From contig JBBQKJ010000002.1 of assembly GCA_038326775.1 (NCBI GenBank), positions 68,016 to 132,015 of the forward strand: DNA of 64,000 bases, in the 5' to 3' direction. Within the stretch, counting starts at the first letter, position 1. Each line of letters opens with the position of its first letter. The notes under the pieces were generated by a model. That model ran no database searches. It was not told the origin of the DNA and worked only from the letters and a program-made list of their open reading frames with translations. Positions 46,225 through 54,719 of this stretch are shown piece by piece. This DNA is from DYIU01 sp038326775 (GTDB lineage: Bacteria; Actinomycetota; Geothermincolia; Fen-727; Anoxymicrobiaceae). Both the position numbers and the translations under genes were made by a program.

Positions 46225-46788
46225 GTGGAAAAGCGTAGCCAGGGCAAGAAGAGAGCCGAGGCGGTAAGAAGCGGTACCGCCGCGTCCGCGCGCGCCCGGA
46301 CGCGCGGCCGCCGCGGCAGTGCGCGGCCGGAGCCGAGCGCGAAAACGTCGGCAAGCAGGTCCACCCGTGGAGCGAAGGGCCGCAAGCCACGCTCGGCGAA
46401 GAAGAAGCTCATCGAGAGGCTCATGGACATCTCGCCGCGAAAGGTCATGCTGCTGATCCTATTCGTGCTGTTCGTGGTGCTGTCCGTCAGCCCCGTCACC
46501 AGGAACCTCGAGGCGACGGCCCGGCTCAAGAAGATGGAGGGCGAGTTCAAGAAACAGCAGGCGGTGACCGAATCTCTTCAGAAAGAGGTTACCGAAGCCA
46601 ATACCCTGGACTACGTGGAGAAGGAAGCCCGAAAACAGCGTCTCGTAGCACCGGGTGAGATACTGTACCTGGTAACTACCGACGGTGAAAATAACGAGGT
46701 GGAGTACCGGGTAAAGGCTCTCCAGTCGATGCAAGAGGCCTGGGCGCGGGTTCGCAAGATGCTTTACAGCGTACCCGGGGGGCAGTAG
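46225..46788 (+). CDS. FtsB/DivIC-family septum formation initiator
   Basis: This 187-residue bitopic membrane protein has a long basic cytoplasmic tail (1-65), one transmembrane segment (about 72-90, VMLLILFVLFVVLSVSP), a coiled coil (about 95-130) and a small C-terminal domain. The order eno-(pyk)-ftsB-like-DUF501-ppx is typical for actinobacteria. Such proteins join FtsL and FtsQ in the divisome. GTG 46225 lies 3 bp after pyk. Confidence 0.88.
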   Translation: MEKRSQGKKRAEAVRSGTAASARARTRGRRGSARPEPSAKTSASRSTRGAKGRKPRSAKKKLIERLMDISPRKVMLLILFVLFVVLSVSPVTRNLEATARLKKMEGEFKKQQAVTESLQKEVTEANTLDYVEKEARKQRLVAPGEILYLVTTDGENNEVEYRVKALQSMQEAWARVRKMLYSVPGGQ

Positions 46789-46852
46789 CGGTGAGGCGTT
46801 TCTGTCGACCGGACACGCGTCGTTGGACGAAGGCCTTGAGCGGGGCCGGCGA

Positions 46853-46886
46853 TTGACAAGAAGGGCGGCGTCCCTAAACCTATAAT
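46853..46886 (+). promoter_or_regulatory. Possible promoter before the proline-rich zinc-finger gene
   Basis: A TTGACA (46853-46858) and a TATAAT (46881-46886) are both consensus, but their spacing of 22 is longer than the usual 16-18. One of the two may be a chance match. The -10 lies 65 bp before the gene. Confidence 0.35.
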
Positions 46887-46950
46887 TATCTTTTGGAGAC
46901 TTGAAACATGGGGAAACAAGAGCTTAAGCGGGTTCGTCTGATTCCAGGGA

Positions 46951-49038
46951 GTGAACGTCTTGGATTGTAAACGGCATCCAGGCCAGACGGCGGTGGGCAG
47001 TTGCCTTGAATGCGGGGAAGGCATCTGCCAGGAATGCATCAAGGAAACAGGGCAGGTCTTGATGTGCCCCGCCTGCCTGCAGAAAGAGGTGGCGGAGCTC
47101 GCCGCGAGGATGAACACACCTGTGGGCAATGCGCCGAGGGCGCCCAGGCCCTCCAGGGCAAGAAAAGAGAAGGCCCCGAAGAGGCGAAAGGGAGAGGAGG
47201 CCCCCGAGGAGGCCCCGCAGGCCGTGGCCGCTTTCCCCGTCGTAGAGCAGGAGCCGCCGGTATACGAGGCGATGGCCGAGATGGATATTCCCGGCGAAGC
47301 CGGGTCCGCCCCCGCGGCCGAGGGCAAAGGCAAGAAGCAAAAAGCCAGGAAAAAGAAGCCGAACGCGGCGCCGAGGGAGAGGCCTGCGAAAAAGGCTGAA
47401 AGAGAAAAGCCTCCCAGGGTGGAAAAAGAGAGGCCGCCGCGAAAGACGAGGAAGGGCGAGGTTCCGGCTCCGCCCGCCGCGGCGGAAAAGCCCGCCGCGC
47501 CACCTGCGCCCATGGCGCTCGAGATACGAGAGGCGGCTTCCGTCCCCCACGAGCGGTTGTTGGTGGTCCCCACCGCGGATTTCGAAGAGCTGGAGGCCGA
47601 GGGAATCAAGGAGGCGGCGGGGCCGGCTCGAGGCAAACCTGCTCATAAGCCCCCCGGGGCAAAGAAAGAGAAGCCGCCGCGAGTAGCGAAAGAGAGGCCG
47701 GCAAAGAAAGAGAAGCCGCCGCGAAAGCCCAGGAAGGGCGAGGTTCCGGCTCCGCCCGTTGGCCCGGCTCCCCCGCCTCCGGGGATGGCACCGCCTCCGG
47801 CCCCGACGGAATACGCCGCTCCGCCCGCTTACACCGAAGCGCCGCGGGCCGCAGGGGCTCCTCCCGGCAAGAAAGGCCGGCCGGCAAAGGCAAAGAAAGA
47901 GAAGCCGCCCAGGAAGCCTAGAAAAGGAGGACCTGCCGGGTTGGCAGCGACGGCAGCGATTCCCACGGTCATACCCTCAGTGGAACAGCCTCCCGTCCCG
48001 ACGGAATACGCGGCTCCACCCGCTTACACCGAAGCGCCCCCGTTCGCGGCCGCTCCACCGGCGTACGAGGCCCCGCCCCCTTCGGTCTACGAGGAGGCTC
48101 CGCCGACTCCGTTCACGGAAGCCCCCCCTGCGTACGTTGCACCTCTCCCGTCACCGGTCGGTGAAGCACCGGGGTCAGAGTCTCCTTTTGTGAGCCTCGA
48201 GGGGGTTGCGGATGAAGTGGCTCCCTGGGAGGTGGACGTCTCACCCCCGGCAACGGAAGCGACGCCTCCGCTCGCGGAGACTCCGCCGGCATACGTTGCA
48301 CCTCTCCCGCCCCCGGCCTATGAGGCGCCACCGGCGTACGAGGCCCCGCCGACATTTGAAGAAGCCGCGCCTCCGACATTCGCGGAAATCCCGCCGGCAT
48401 ACGAGGCCCCGCTGCCGCCGCTGGGAGAAGCCCCGCCGACCTTCGAGGCACCCCCGGCGTACGAAGCGCCGCCACCTGGAACTCCCGTGGGAGTCGAAGG
48501 GCAACCGGTGCCGTTCGAGGGGAGTGACGGGATACTGGAGCAGATAAGGCCTGAACACGTAACGCCCGAAGACTACGCTCTCCCACCCGAGTACCAGGAA
48601 CTGTTGGGTGAACGCCAGGCGGGCCCGGCCGCAGAGGCTCCACCTCAAGCGGTGGAGGCCCCGCCGCTCGCGGAGATCGCCGAGAAGAACGCTGACCCCG
48701 CCCCAGAGCACGCCCAGGAGAAAGAAGAGTACGACTGGCCGTTCGACGAGGTCGCGCCCGGGGTCGGGCCACACCGCGAGGCCGTGCCCCCAACGTCAGA
48801 GGACAAGGGGTGGGAGCAAACTACCGCCGCTGCCGAAGAAGCCGTTTCTCCGGATTGGCCGGAGCCGCCGAGGGCGCCTCCCCCTTCCGCCGGTGAGCCG
48901 CCCGGCGCGCCTCCTCCTCCGCCCGTTGGCCCGGAGCCTGGGCCGCCGCGCGATGAAGGCCTCACATCGTTCTTCTTCGAGGACGAAGGCGAAAAGAAGA
49001 AGCCGGGAAAGGGTGAGCCGGAATCGTTCTGGGAGTGA
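46951..49038 (+). CDS. B-box-like zinc-finger protein with proline-rich repeats
   Basis: This 695-residue protein has an N-terminal B-box-like zinc finger (CKRHPGQTAVGSCLECGEG, then CQECI and CPAC, residues 6-45). The rest is low-complexity: lysine/proline repeats EKPPRKPRKGEVPAPP (about residues 140-330, three or more copies) and Ala/Pro/Tyr runs such as EYAAPPAYTEAP. It has no transmembrane segment. Such a layout suits a scaffold or adaptor. GTG 46951 is used; TTG 46960 is possible. It lies 10 bp before a membrane-protein gene. Confidence 0.75.
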   Translation: MNVLDCKRHPGQTAVGSCLECGEGICQECIKETGQVLMCPACLQKEVAELAARMNTPVGNAPRAPRPSRARKEKAPKRRKGEEAPEEAPQAVAAFPVVEQEPPVYEAMAEMDIPGEAGSAPAAEGKGKKQKARKKKPNAAPRERPAKKAEREKPPRVEKERPPRKTRKGEVPAPPAAAEKPAAPPAPMALEIREAASVPHERLLVVPTADFEELEAEGIKEAAGPARGKPAHKPPGAKKEKPPRVAKERPAKKEKPPRKPRKGEVPAPPVGPAPPPPGMAPPPAPTEYAAPPAYTEAPRAAGAPPGKKGRPAKAKKEKPPRKPRKGGPAGLAATAAIPTVIPSVEQPPVPTEYAAPPAYTEAPPFAAAPPAYEAPPPSVYEEAPPTPFTEAPPAYVAPLPSPVGEAPGSESPFVSLEGVADEVAPWEVDVSPPATEATPPLAETPPAYVAPLPPPAYEAPPAYEAPPTFEEAAPPTFAEIPPAYEAPLPPLGEAPPTFEAPPAYEAPPPGTPVGVEGQPVPFEGSDGILEQIRPEHVTPEDYALPPEYQELLGERQAGPAAEAPPQAVEAPPLAEIAEKNADPAPEHAQEKEEYDWPFDEVAPGVGPHREAVPPTSEDKGWEQTTAAAEEAVSPDWPEPPRAPPPSAGEPPGAPPPPPVGPEPGPPRDEGLTSFFFEDEGEKKKPGKGEPESFWE

Positions 49039-49048
49039 TCCTCGAACG

Positions 49049-49603
49049 ATGAGCCAGGCCGCGAGCAGCCCCCGCAAGAAGAGGCGCCCCTTCTACGAGG
49101 CGAGGGAGCCCCGGGGCTACGACCGCAGGTTCTACGCGGGTGTCCTCCTGGTCGCATTCCTGCTGATACTCGCGGTCGTTGGATTCGCGGTTTACCGCAC
49201 TGCCTTCAATACCGAGACACCTCCAACGGGCCCGTCGTTCGACCTCTCCAGCCTCTATCCTGGTGGAAGCGGGCTTCCCGACCCGGGTAATCCCTGCATG
49301 GTGTTGCAGGAACACCTCGAGGCGACCAGGACCAGCGCATATCGCAAAGCATATGGCTACTTGTGCCAGGGGCTGAAGAAGATCACTTCGTTCGACCAGT
49401 TCGTCTCGAACGCCAGGACCGACAGTCTGCTCTTCCGAGAGGTGTCCGGATACCGCTTCGCCCGGTACAAGATTGACGGGACCGCTGCGGGCGCCACCGG
49501 TTTCATCACCTACAAGACCGGGGGCCGCAGCAGGGTGGATGCACAGTTCGCGAGGGAGGACGGCTCCTGGAGGATCGCCCTGATGACCGTGATATACCAG
49601 TGA
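49049..49603 (+). CDS. Single-pass membrane protein of unknown function
   Basis: This 184-residue protein has a basic N-terminus (RKKRRPF), one transmembrane segment (about 28-50, AGVLLVAFLLILAVVGFAV) and an exported domain of about 130 residues. The exported domain (NPCMVLQEHLEATRTSAYRKAYGYL...SWRIALMTVIYQ) resembles small NTF2-like/DUF4878 folds by eye. ATG 49049 is used. Its stop overlaps the DUF501 start. The frame upstream (from 48608) is a shadow of the previous gene. Confidence 0.72.
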   Translation: MSQAASSPRKKRRPFYEAREPRGYDRRFYAGVLLVAFLLILAVVGFAVYRTAFNTETPPTGPSFDLSSLYPGGSGLPDPGNPCMVLQEHLEATRTSAYRKAYGYLCQGLKKITSFDQFVSNARTDSLLFREVSGYRFARYKIDGTAAGATGFITYKTGGRSRVDAQFAREDGSWRIALMTVIYQ

Positions 49604-50166
49604 GAGCGCCGCTTCCGGCCGAGGCGCTGGAGGAGTTCCCCCGGCTGGGGCCATTGGGTGAGGCCGACTTCGCGGTGGTCGCGAGCCAGCTCGGCCGGCC
49701 GCCCAGGGGTGAAGTCTTTGTCGCGGCGCGGTGCCGGCACGGCCGCCCGTCCGTGATTCTCACGGTCCCGTTCGAGATCGAGGGAAAGCCCACCCCCCCG
49801 CTCCTCTGGCTGACCTGTCCGCACGCGTCTCTCCAGATGAGCAGGCTGGAAGGCGAGCGCGCGGCCCGGCGCTTCGTGGAGGCGCTCGAGCCGGGGGGCG
49901 AGGCGGCGGCACGGTTCCTGGCCGAGGAGGAGCGGTTCGGCGAGGCCCAGTGTCGGCTCGCGGCGCAGGCCAACTGGAAACTCGCCGTCCGGCTGCGAGG
50001 GCGAGGCGTCGCCGGTGGGCCGCCCGGCGCCGTGAAGTGCCTTCACGCCCACCTGGCTTTCAGGCTCGCGAGCGGGCGCGGCGTTGTGGGAGGATGGTGC
50101 CTGGAAGAACTGGTGAAGACCGCCGGGAGGGCTTGTGACCGGATCCCAGAGGCTTGCCTCACTTGA
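49600..50166 (+). CDS. DUF501 protein
   Basis: This 188-residue protein lies between the ftsB-like block and ppx, the classic actinobacterial DUF501 position. Recognisable stretches are VVASQLGRPPRGEVFVAARC, HGRPSVILTVPF and the cysteine-containing WLTCPHASLQMSRLEGE. A conserved VKCLHAHLAFRLASG lies near the C-terminus. Function unknown. GTG 49600 overlaps the previous stop. It overlaps ppx by 32 bp, so translation is probably coupled. Confidence 0.88.
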   Translation: MRAPLPAEALEEFPRLGPLGEADFAVVASQLGRPPRGEVFVAARCRHGRPSVILTVPFEIEGKPTPPLLWLTCPHASLQMSRLEGERAARRFVEALEPGGEAAARFLAEEERFGEAQCRLAAQANWKLAVRLRGRGVAGGPPGAVKCLHAHLAFRLASGRGVVGGWCLEELVKTAGRACDRIPEACLT

Positions 50167-51115
50167 CCTGGGGACTAACTCGACGAGGCTGTTGATCGCC
50201 GACTGCGACGGCTCGCGCACCAGGACCATCGAGCGCCGCATGGTCATAACGCGCCTGGGCGAGGGGGTTGACGAGACCCACAGGCTGCTGCCCGGGGCGA
50301 TCGAGCGGACCCTGGCCGCGCTCGAGCAGTACCGCGGGGTGACGGGGCCGCTCGAGCCGCTGGGGGTCGCCGCCGCGGCGACCGCCGTGCTGAGAGGCTG
50401 CGAGAACAGAGAGGAGTTCCTCGACCGGGCGGAGGGTATCATCGGGGCCAGGCCGCGGGTGCTCCCCGGCGAGGAGGAGGCGATGATGAGCTTCCTCGGC
50501 GCGATGTCCGACCTGGGCGACGAGGCGGTGGGCGGCCACGGCCGGGTGTTGGTTTTCGACATAGGCGGGGGCAGCACCGAGCTGGTCGCGGGCGACCTGA
50601 GGGATGCCGTGGATCAGACCCCATCGGGCTCGCTTCAGGTGCGCAGCGTTGACGTCGGCTGCGTAAGGATGAGTGAGCGCTTTCTCAAGACCGACCCGCC
50701 CTCGCCGGTCTCCATCGGGCGCATGGAGTCGCACATAGTCGGCAAGCTGCGCTCGGCCGTGGCGTCGCTGCTGGGCGACAGGCCCGCGCTCGCGGTCGGC
50801 CTCGCTGGAACCATCACCACCCTCTCCGGCATCAAGCTGGGTCTCGAGGAATACGACACCGACCGCATACACCACTCCAGGCTTACCCGTGCCGACGTCG
50901 AGGAGATCTTCACGAGGCTCGCCTCGGTCCCTCTCGAGGAGAGAAAGGAGGCCATGGGCCTCGAGCCCGGGCGCGCCGACGTCATCATAGGTGGCGCGGC
51001 GGTGCTCCGCGTCATCATGGACCTCGCCGGCCTGGAGGAGATACTGGTGAGCGAGAAGGACATCCTGGACGGGCTCCTCATAGATCTCTACCGGAGGTTG
51101 GCGACAACTTGTTGA
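50135..51115 (+). CDS. ppx: Exopolyphosphatase / GppA-type phosphatase
   Basis: The 326 residues form the actin-like ASKHA fold of Ppx/GppA, which hydrolyses polyphosphate or pppGpp. Seen are ASLDLGTNSTRLLIAD (phosphate-1), VAAAATAVLRGCENREEF, the Walker-like VFDIGGGSTEL and VGLAGTITTL. The short length, without the HD domain, matches actinobacterial Ppx. Which substrate it prefers is not visible. GTG 50135 is used. Confidence 0.93.
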   Translation: MTGSQRLASLDLGTNSTRLLIADCDGSRTRTIERRMVITRLGEGVDETHRLLPGAIERTLAALEQYRGVTGPLEPLGVAAAATAVLRGCENREEFLDRAEGIIGARPRVLPGEEEAMMSFLGAMSDLGDEAVGGHGRVLVFDIGGGSTELVAGDLRDAVDQTPSGSLQVRSVDVGCVRMSERFLKTDPPSPVSIGRMESHIVGKLRSAVASLLGDRPALAVGLAGTITTLSGIKLGLEEYDTDRIHHSRLTRADVEEIFTRLASVPLEERKEAMGLEPGRADVIIGGAAVLRVIMDLAGLEEILVSEKDILDGLLIDLYRRLATTC

Positions 51116-51326
51116 AGCCGGCCTGAAACGGCATGCGTGCCAGACATGTGCCCGCGGACCTGGAAGAGCCGAGAAATATTGTTAGAATTAGACCATGTCG
51201 ACGGCGACAGCCTGACAACAGGTTGGAGAATCTCCAGCTGCCGTGTCGAGACTGCCACTCTCAGACCAGCGACTACAGGGCAAGGAATACGTCATAACGG
51301 ATATCTAACCAAAGCACTAGAACGCA

Positions 51327-51414
51327 GCGGGGATGGTGGAATAGCTAGACACCCCTGACTTAAAATCAGGTGCTCGCAAGAGCGTGAGGGTTGGAATCCC
51401 TCTCCCCGCACCAA
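51327..51414 (+). tRNA. tRNA-Leu (TAA)
   Basis: A class II tRNA of 88 bases: acceptor GCGGGGA/TCCCCGC, anticodon loop CTTAAAA with anticodon TAA, variable arm TGCTCGCAAGAGCG, T-arm GGTTGGAATCC. CCA is encoded. Confidence 0.96.
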
Positions 51415-51429
51415 CACAAAACGCCGCCG

Positions 51430-52641
51430 CTAGGCTTTGTCTTTTCCAAGAAAGACCAGGACCACCACCGCCAGCCCGACCAGCATCGCCGAGTAAACGA
51501 GCAGCGCCCACAGCAGGCCCGCCCAGCCCTTGAGCGCGCCGCCCAGCAGGGGGCCCAGGGCGTAGCCGAGGCTCCAGAAGAAGTTGAGCAACCCGAACGC
51601 GGTCCCGTAGTGTATATCGCCGCCGCCGTCCCTGGGCATCGAGTCGGTGATGAGCGGCACCGAAGGACTCTCGAACACCGTCAGGGTTATCCCGAGCAGG
51701 CCCATGAACACCGAGACCGCGGCGACGTTCTTGAACACCGCGATGAGAGGCATCAAGGCCGCGGTGGCGAGCAGCCCCAGGACGATCGGCTTCTTCCGGC
51801 CGATGCTGTCCGACAGCCTGCCTGCCAGAGGGCTCGCGACGGCGTACATCAGCATGGTCACCCCGAAGACCAACCCTATCCCGGTACGCGACATGGAGAA
51901 CTCGTCCCTCAGGTAAAGAGGCAGGGTGGGCTCGAGCAGCCCGAGCCCGGTGGTCGTGACCATCGAAATCACGCACGCGATGAGGACGGCCCGGTTGGCG
52001 ATAACGTTCTTGAGCATCCGCGCGGCGGGCACGATGGCGCGCTGCGCGACCCTCTCCTCCTTCAGGAAGACGGCAAAGACGCCGCCGAGAAAGCAACCGG
52101 CGGCGATAGCGTAGAACGGAGCGCGGTAACCAAGCGCGTCGGAGAGGAACCCGCCGAGCACGGTCCCCGCGATGCCGCCGACAGCCATCGCCCCGATGGC
52201 ATAACCCATCTTCGCGCCCATCTCGCTCTCTTCGAAGCGGTCACCGAGGAGCGCCAGCCCCGCGCTCCACGTCGCCGCGGCGGTGAGGCCGTCCAGCGCG
52301 CGCGCGATTACCAGTGTCCAGTAGCTGTCGGCGAACGCGTAGAAGACAAACGCCGCCGACATCGCGAACATGCCGAAGAGCACGAACGGCTTGCGCCCCA
52401 GGCGGTCCGAAAGCAGCCCCATCGGTATCGCCCCGAGCAGGAGCGCGATTGCGTATGTCGCGAAGAGAAAGCCTATCTGGAAATCGGTGGCCTTGAGGGT
52501 CCTGGCGTAGATGGGGAGCACCGGAACGACAACCCCGTACCCCACCGAGTCGAGGAAGACGACCAGGCAGACCAGCAGCAGCAGCGGCGTGCCGCCGGTT
52601 ATGTCGAGCGATTCGCGGGCATGCCGCTTGACCCCAAACAG
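51430..52641 (-). CDS. MFS transporter, probable CTG start
   Basis: A major facilitator of about 403 residues and 12 transmembrane segments. It has the A-motif LLSDRLGRKPFVLFG after TM2 and the second copy GRLSDSIGRKKPIVLG after TM8, typical of drug efflux proteins; the substrate is not visible. The frame opens at GTG 52545 only, which would cut off most of TM1. The frame continues upstream to CTG 52641 (FGVKRHARESLDITGGTPLL..., then LLVCLVVFLDSVGYG). The latter has AAAGGAGG nine bases before it, so a CTG start is proposed. It is convergent with tRNA-Leu. Confidence 0.85.
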   Translation of the reverse strand: MFGVKRHARESLDITGGTPLLLLVCLVVFLDSVGYGVVVPVLPIYARTLKATDFQIGFLFATYAIALLLGAIPMGLLSDRLGRKPFVLFGMFAMSAAFVFYAFADSYWTLVIARALDGLTAAATWSAGLALLGDRFEESEMGAKMGYAIGAMAVGGIAGTVLGGFLSDALGYRAPFYAIAAGCFLGGVFAVFLKEERVAQRAIVPAARMLKNVIANRAVLIACVISMVTTTGLGLLEPTLPLYLRDEFSMSRTGIGLVFGVTMLMYAVASPLAGRLSDSIGRKKPIVLGLLATAALMPLIAVFKNVAAVSVFMGLLGITLTVFESPSVPLITDSMPRDGGGDIHYGTAFGLLNFFWSLGYALGPLLGGALKGWAGLLWALLVYSAMLVGLAVVVLVFLGKDKA

Positions 52642-52774
52642 GTGTTATCGCCTCCTTTGCCGGGACGCACAAAATCGTGCGCGGCTGCCGTCACAGAACG
52701 AGCAGTGAAAGCCGACCTCACCATCTTCAAGGCCCCGAAGTTGAGGCTTCTCGCGCCGCGGAGGGAAATGGGGT

Positions 52775-53191
52775 TCAATTCAGGGAGATCACCTTGGTCA
52801 CCCTGGTGAGCGTGATCACATGGGTGAACATCCCCTTGATCTTCAGGTCGCCCTTCATCAATTTCTTGACGAGCCCCCGGCCCGTCTCGTCGAAGTAGTT
52901 GGGAACGCCGAATACTATGTTGATGTAGACAAGTTCCAGCAAGGTTTCGGAGTCGGTAAAGATAGAGATATCCGGCTTGCCAACCTTTCCCCCGTGGACC
53001 ACCAGTTTGCCCCGGTCGAAATCCATGGTCATGCCCAAGTCCATATCATTTATATACATGAAGACCCTCGTCTTCAGGTTGTTGAAGACCTTTTCCTTCT
53101 CAGGCCTCTCAAGGTTGATCTCGAGCATCTGAACCAGCATGCCCGCGAGCTCTATCTCCTCCGCCTCTGGAGCAAGGGTTATATCAGCCAT
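52775..53191 (-). CDS. SCP2-like sterol/lipid-binding protein
   Basis: This 138-residue protein has the fold pattern of sterol carrier protein 2: helical N-terminus, then beta strands RVFMYINDMDLGMTMDFDRGKLVVHGG and PDISIFTDSETLLEL, and a C-terminal helix region GDLKIKGMF. SCP2 domains bind fatty acyl and sterol lipids. ATG 53191 follows GGGAGG. It is divergent from the acyl-CoA operon and from a second SCP2-like gene at 53567. Confidence 0.78.
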   Translation of the reverse strand: MADITLAPEAEEIELAGMLVQMLEINLERPEKEKVFNNLKTRVFMYINDMDLGMTMDFDRGKLVVHGGKVGKPDISIFTDSETLLELVYINIVFGVPNYFDETGRGLVKKLMKGDLKIKGMFTHVITLTRVTKVISLN

Positions 53192-53566
53192 CTGTCAACC
53201 TCCCGCTGTTTGCGGCACGCGATATCGGCCTTTTCTCAAGCGCGCGACGAGCCCCGCGAAAACGTCTCCAGCAGAATTCAGTCATTGCCAAAGAGGCCAG
53301 ACCCCTGGTGGTGCCTGCCAAAAGCTCATCCTTGCTCCAGATACTAGGTTCATGCCGGGAATCTGTCAAAAAAGAAGCTGTCGGGTGATGATGTTCCCCG
53401 AGGTACCCTGCGGCTCTCCACCGGGTTTCGAGGCCTTGTCGGTTCACAAAAGAAATGAATTGACGCACATATAGGCCGGATATAAGATGAGACAGCACTT
53501 TTCCCAAGACAAGGCCCGGTACCGCCTTGGGGCGATACGCAGTTCACGAGCACAGGGGGTGATCGT
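53192..53566. other. Divergent promoter region of the lipid gene cluster
   Basis: No gene was seen in these 375 bases between the two divergent SCP2-like genes. A sigma-70-like promoter lies at 53460-53488. Confidence 0.5.
53460..53488 (+). promoter_or_regulatory. Promoter of the SCP2/acyl-CoA operon
   Basis: TTGACG (53460-53465) and TAAGAT (53483-53488) are 17 bases apart; the overlapping TATAAG (53481-53486) is a second -10 candidate. About 80 bases of leader precede the first gene. Confidence 0.5.
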
Positions 53567-53974
53567 ATGCCGATCTTTGAAAGCACGGAGAAGATGTACG
53601 AGATTCTGGGATACCTTTTCCAGAAGCTTGCGGACGATCCGGAGGTTGGCCCAAGGGCCAACGACGAGAACATCAACATCGTTTTCCGCATCAACGACCC
53701 CGATGGCGATCTATGGCTGCTTCACGGCGATCCAAAGCCCACCGTTTGTACCGGGGCGTGCGACGCACCGCCGGACATAGAGATGTGGATCTCCGGAGAC
53801 GACTGCCACGCGTTCTGGCTGCAGAAGGCAACACTTCCCATATTGCTGGCCAGGCGGAAAGTCAAGGCAAAGGGGCCCATGGCGAAGGTGCTCGGGCTGC
53901 TGCCCCTCCTCCAACCCGCATACGACGCTTACCCGGCTATCTGTGAGAAATACGGCCTGCCCACCGACGTATAG
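53567..53974 (+). CDS. SCP2-like sterol/lipid-binding protein
   Basis: This 135-residue protein is a second SCP2-like protein: an N-terminal helix (TEKMYEILGYLFQKLADDPE), strands INIVFRINDPDGDLWLLHG and PDIEMWISGDDCHAFWLQ, and GPMAKVLGLLPLLQPAYDAY. It is the first gene of a plus-strand operon that continues with two DUF2148 genes and acyl-CoA enzymes, so it probably binds their acyl substrate. ATG 53567 follows AGGGGG. Confidence 0.77.
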   Translation: MPIFESTEKMYEILGYLFQKLADDPEVGPRANDENINIVFRINDPDGDLWLLHGDPKPTVCTGACDAPPDIEMWISGDDCHAFWLQKATLPILLARRKVKAKGPMAKVLGLLPLLQPAYDAYPAICEKYGLPTDV

Positions 53975-54035
53975 AACTCCTGTTCCTTGTGGCTGGTTGG
54001 CTTGCCTGATTCCTTCGAAGGAAATGGAGGTGACC

Positions 54036-54707
54036 ATGGAAAAGGCGCTGCGAGAATACGAAGAGAAGCGACAGGAGGGCGCCCGCCTTGCCGGGAAGCT
54101 GCTGCTCGCCTCGGCGGTGACCGCGCCCCGGGTGGGCGGCATAGACGAGATCAGCGTGCAGTACATCGATGAGCGGGACGCCATAGAAGAGATGGCCATC
54201 GCTATCGACAAGATGGCCTCCGACAATCCCGCCTGGGGCTTCTTCCGGTCCGACGCGATACAGGTCAGGGACTCGGACGTGGTCCTGGTAATGGCCGACC
54301 GCAGGTCCGGGCACGATCCCATGGACTCAAACTGCAATCTGTGCGGGCACAGCCTTTGCGATCAATGGAGGAAGGTGCCCAGGCTCTCCGACGAGGCGAG
54401 CGTGGCATTTCGAGGGCCTTTCTGCCTCCTGCGCTCGATGAACATCGCTTACGCCCTGGGGGGCGCGGTGACCCTGGCAAGGCAGTTGGGAATAGACTAC
54501 GCGGTGAAGATGTCCGTGGGAGCCGCGGCGGTGAGGATGGGCCTGACCCCGTACAAATCGGACGTTGCGCTTGGATTTCTCGCTTCGGTCACAGAGAAAA
54601 GCCCCTTCAAGGACCTGCCCAGGAACTACGAACAATATAACTCCGCGAGTCTGGAGAACCGCCTCATAGGGCGTCTCTTTCCGACGTTCCGGTCTATCTA
54701 CAGTTGA
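54036..54707 (+). CDS. DUF2148 ferredoxin-like protein (copy 1)
   Basis: This 223-residue protein belongs to the DUF2148 (COG4739, ferredoxin-domain) family. The cysteine cluster is C-x2-C-x4-C (NCNLCGHSLC) around residues 100-109, with a fourth cysteine in GPFC. A conserved helix follows (MNIAYALGGAVTLARQLG), then VKMSVGAAAVRMGL. The cysteines probably bind an iron-sulfur cluster. ATG 54036 follows GGAGG. Enzymatic role unknown. It is 12 bp from a diverged paralogue. Confidence 0.8.
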   Translation: MEKALREYEEKRQEGARLAGKLLLASAVTAPRVGGIDEISVQYIDERDAIEEMAIAIDKMASDNPAWGFFRSDAIQVRDSDVVLVMADRRSGHDPMDSNCNLCGHSLCDQWRKVPRLSDEASVAFRGPFCLLRSMNIAYALGGAVTLARQLGIDYAVKMSVGAAAVRMGLTPYKSDVALGFLASVTEKSPFKDLPRNYEQYNSASLENRLIGRLFPTFRSIYS

Positions 54708-54719
54708 GGAGGTGAGGAA

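Noticed and set aside
47500..48500. Repeats that might suggest a CRISPR or tandem DNA array
   Set aside because: They are protein-level Pro/Ala/Lys repeats with imperfect DNA copies inside one gene, without spacers.
48608..49048. Upstream extension of the membrane-protein frame
   Set aside because: It overlaps the C-terminal part of the proline-rich gene in another frame and reads as low-complexity shadow sequence.
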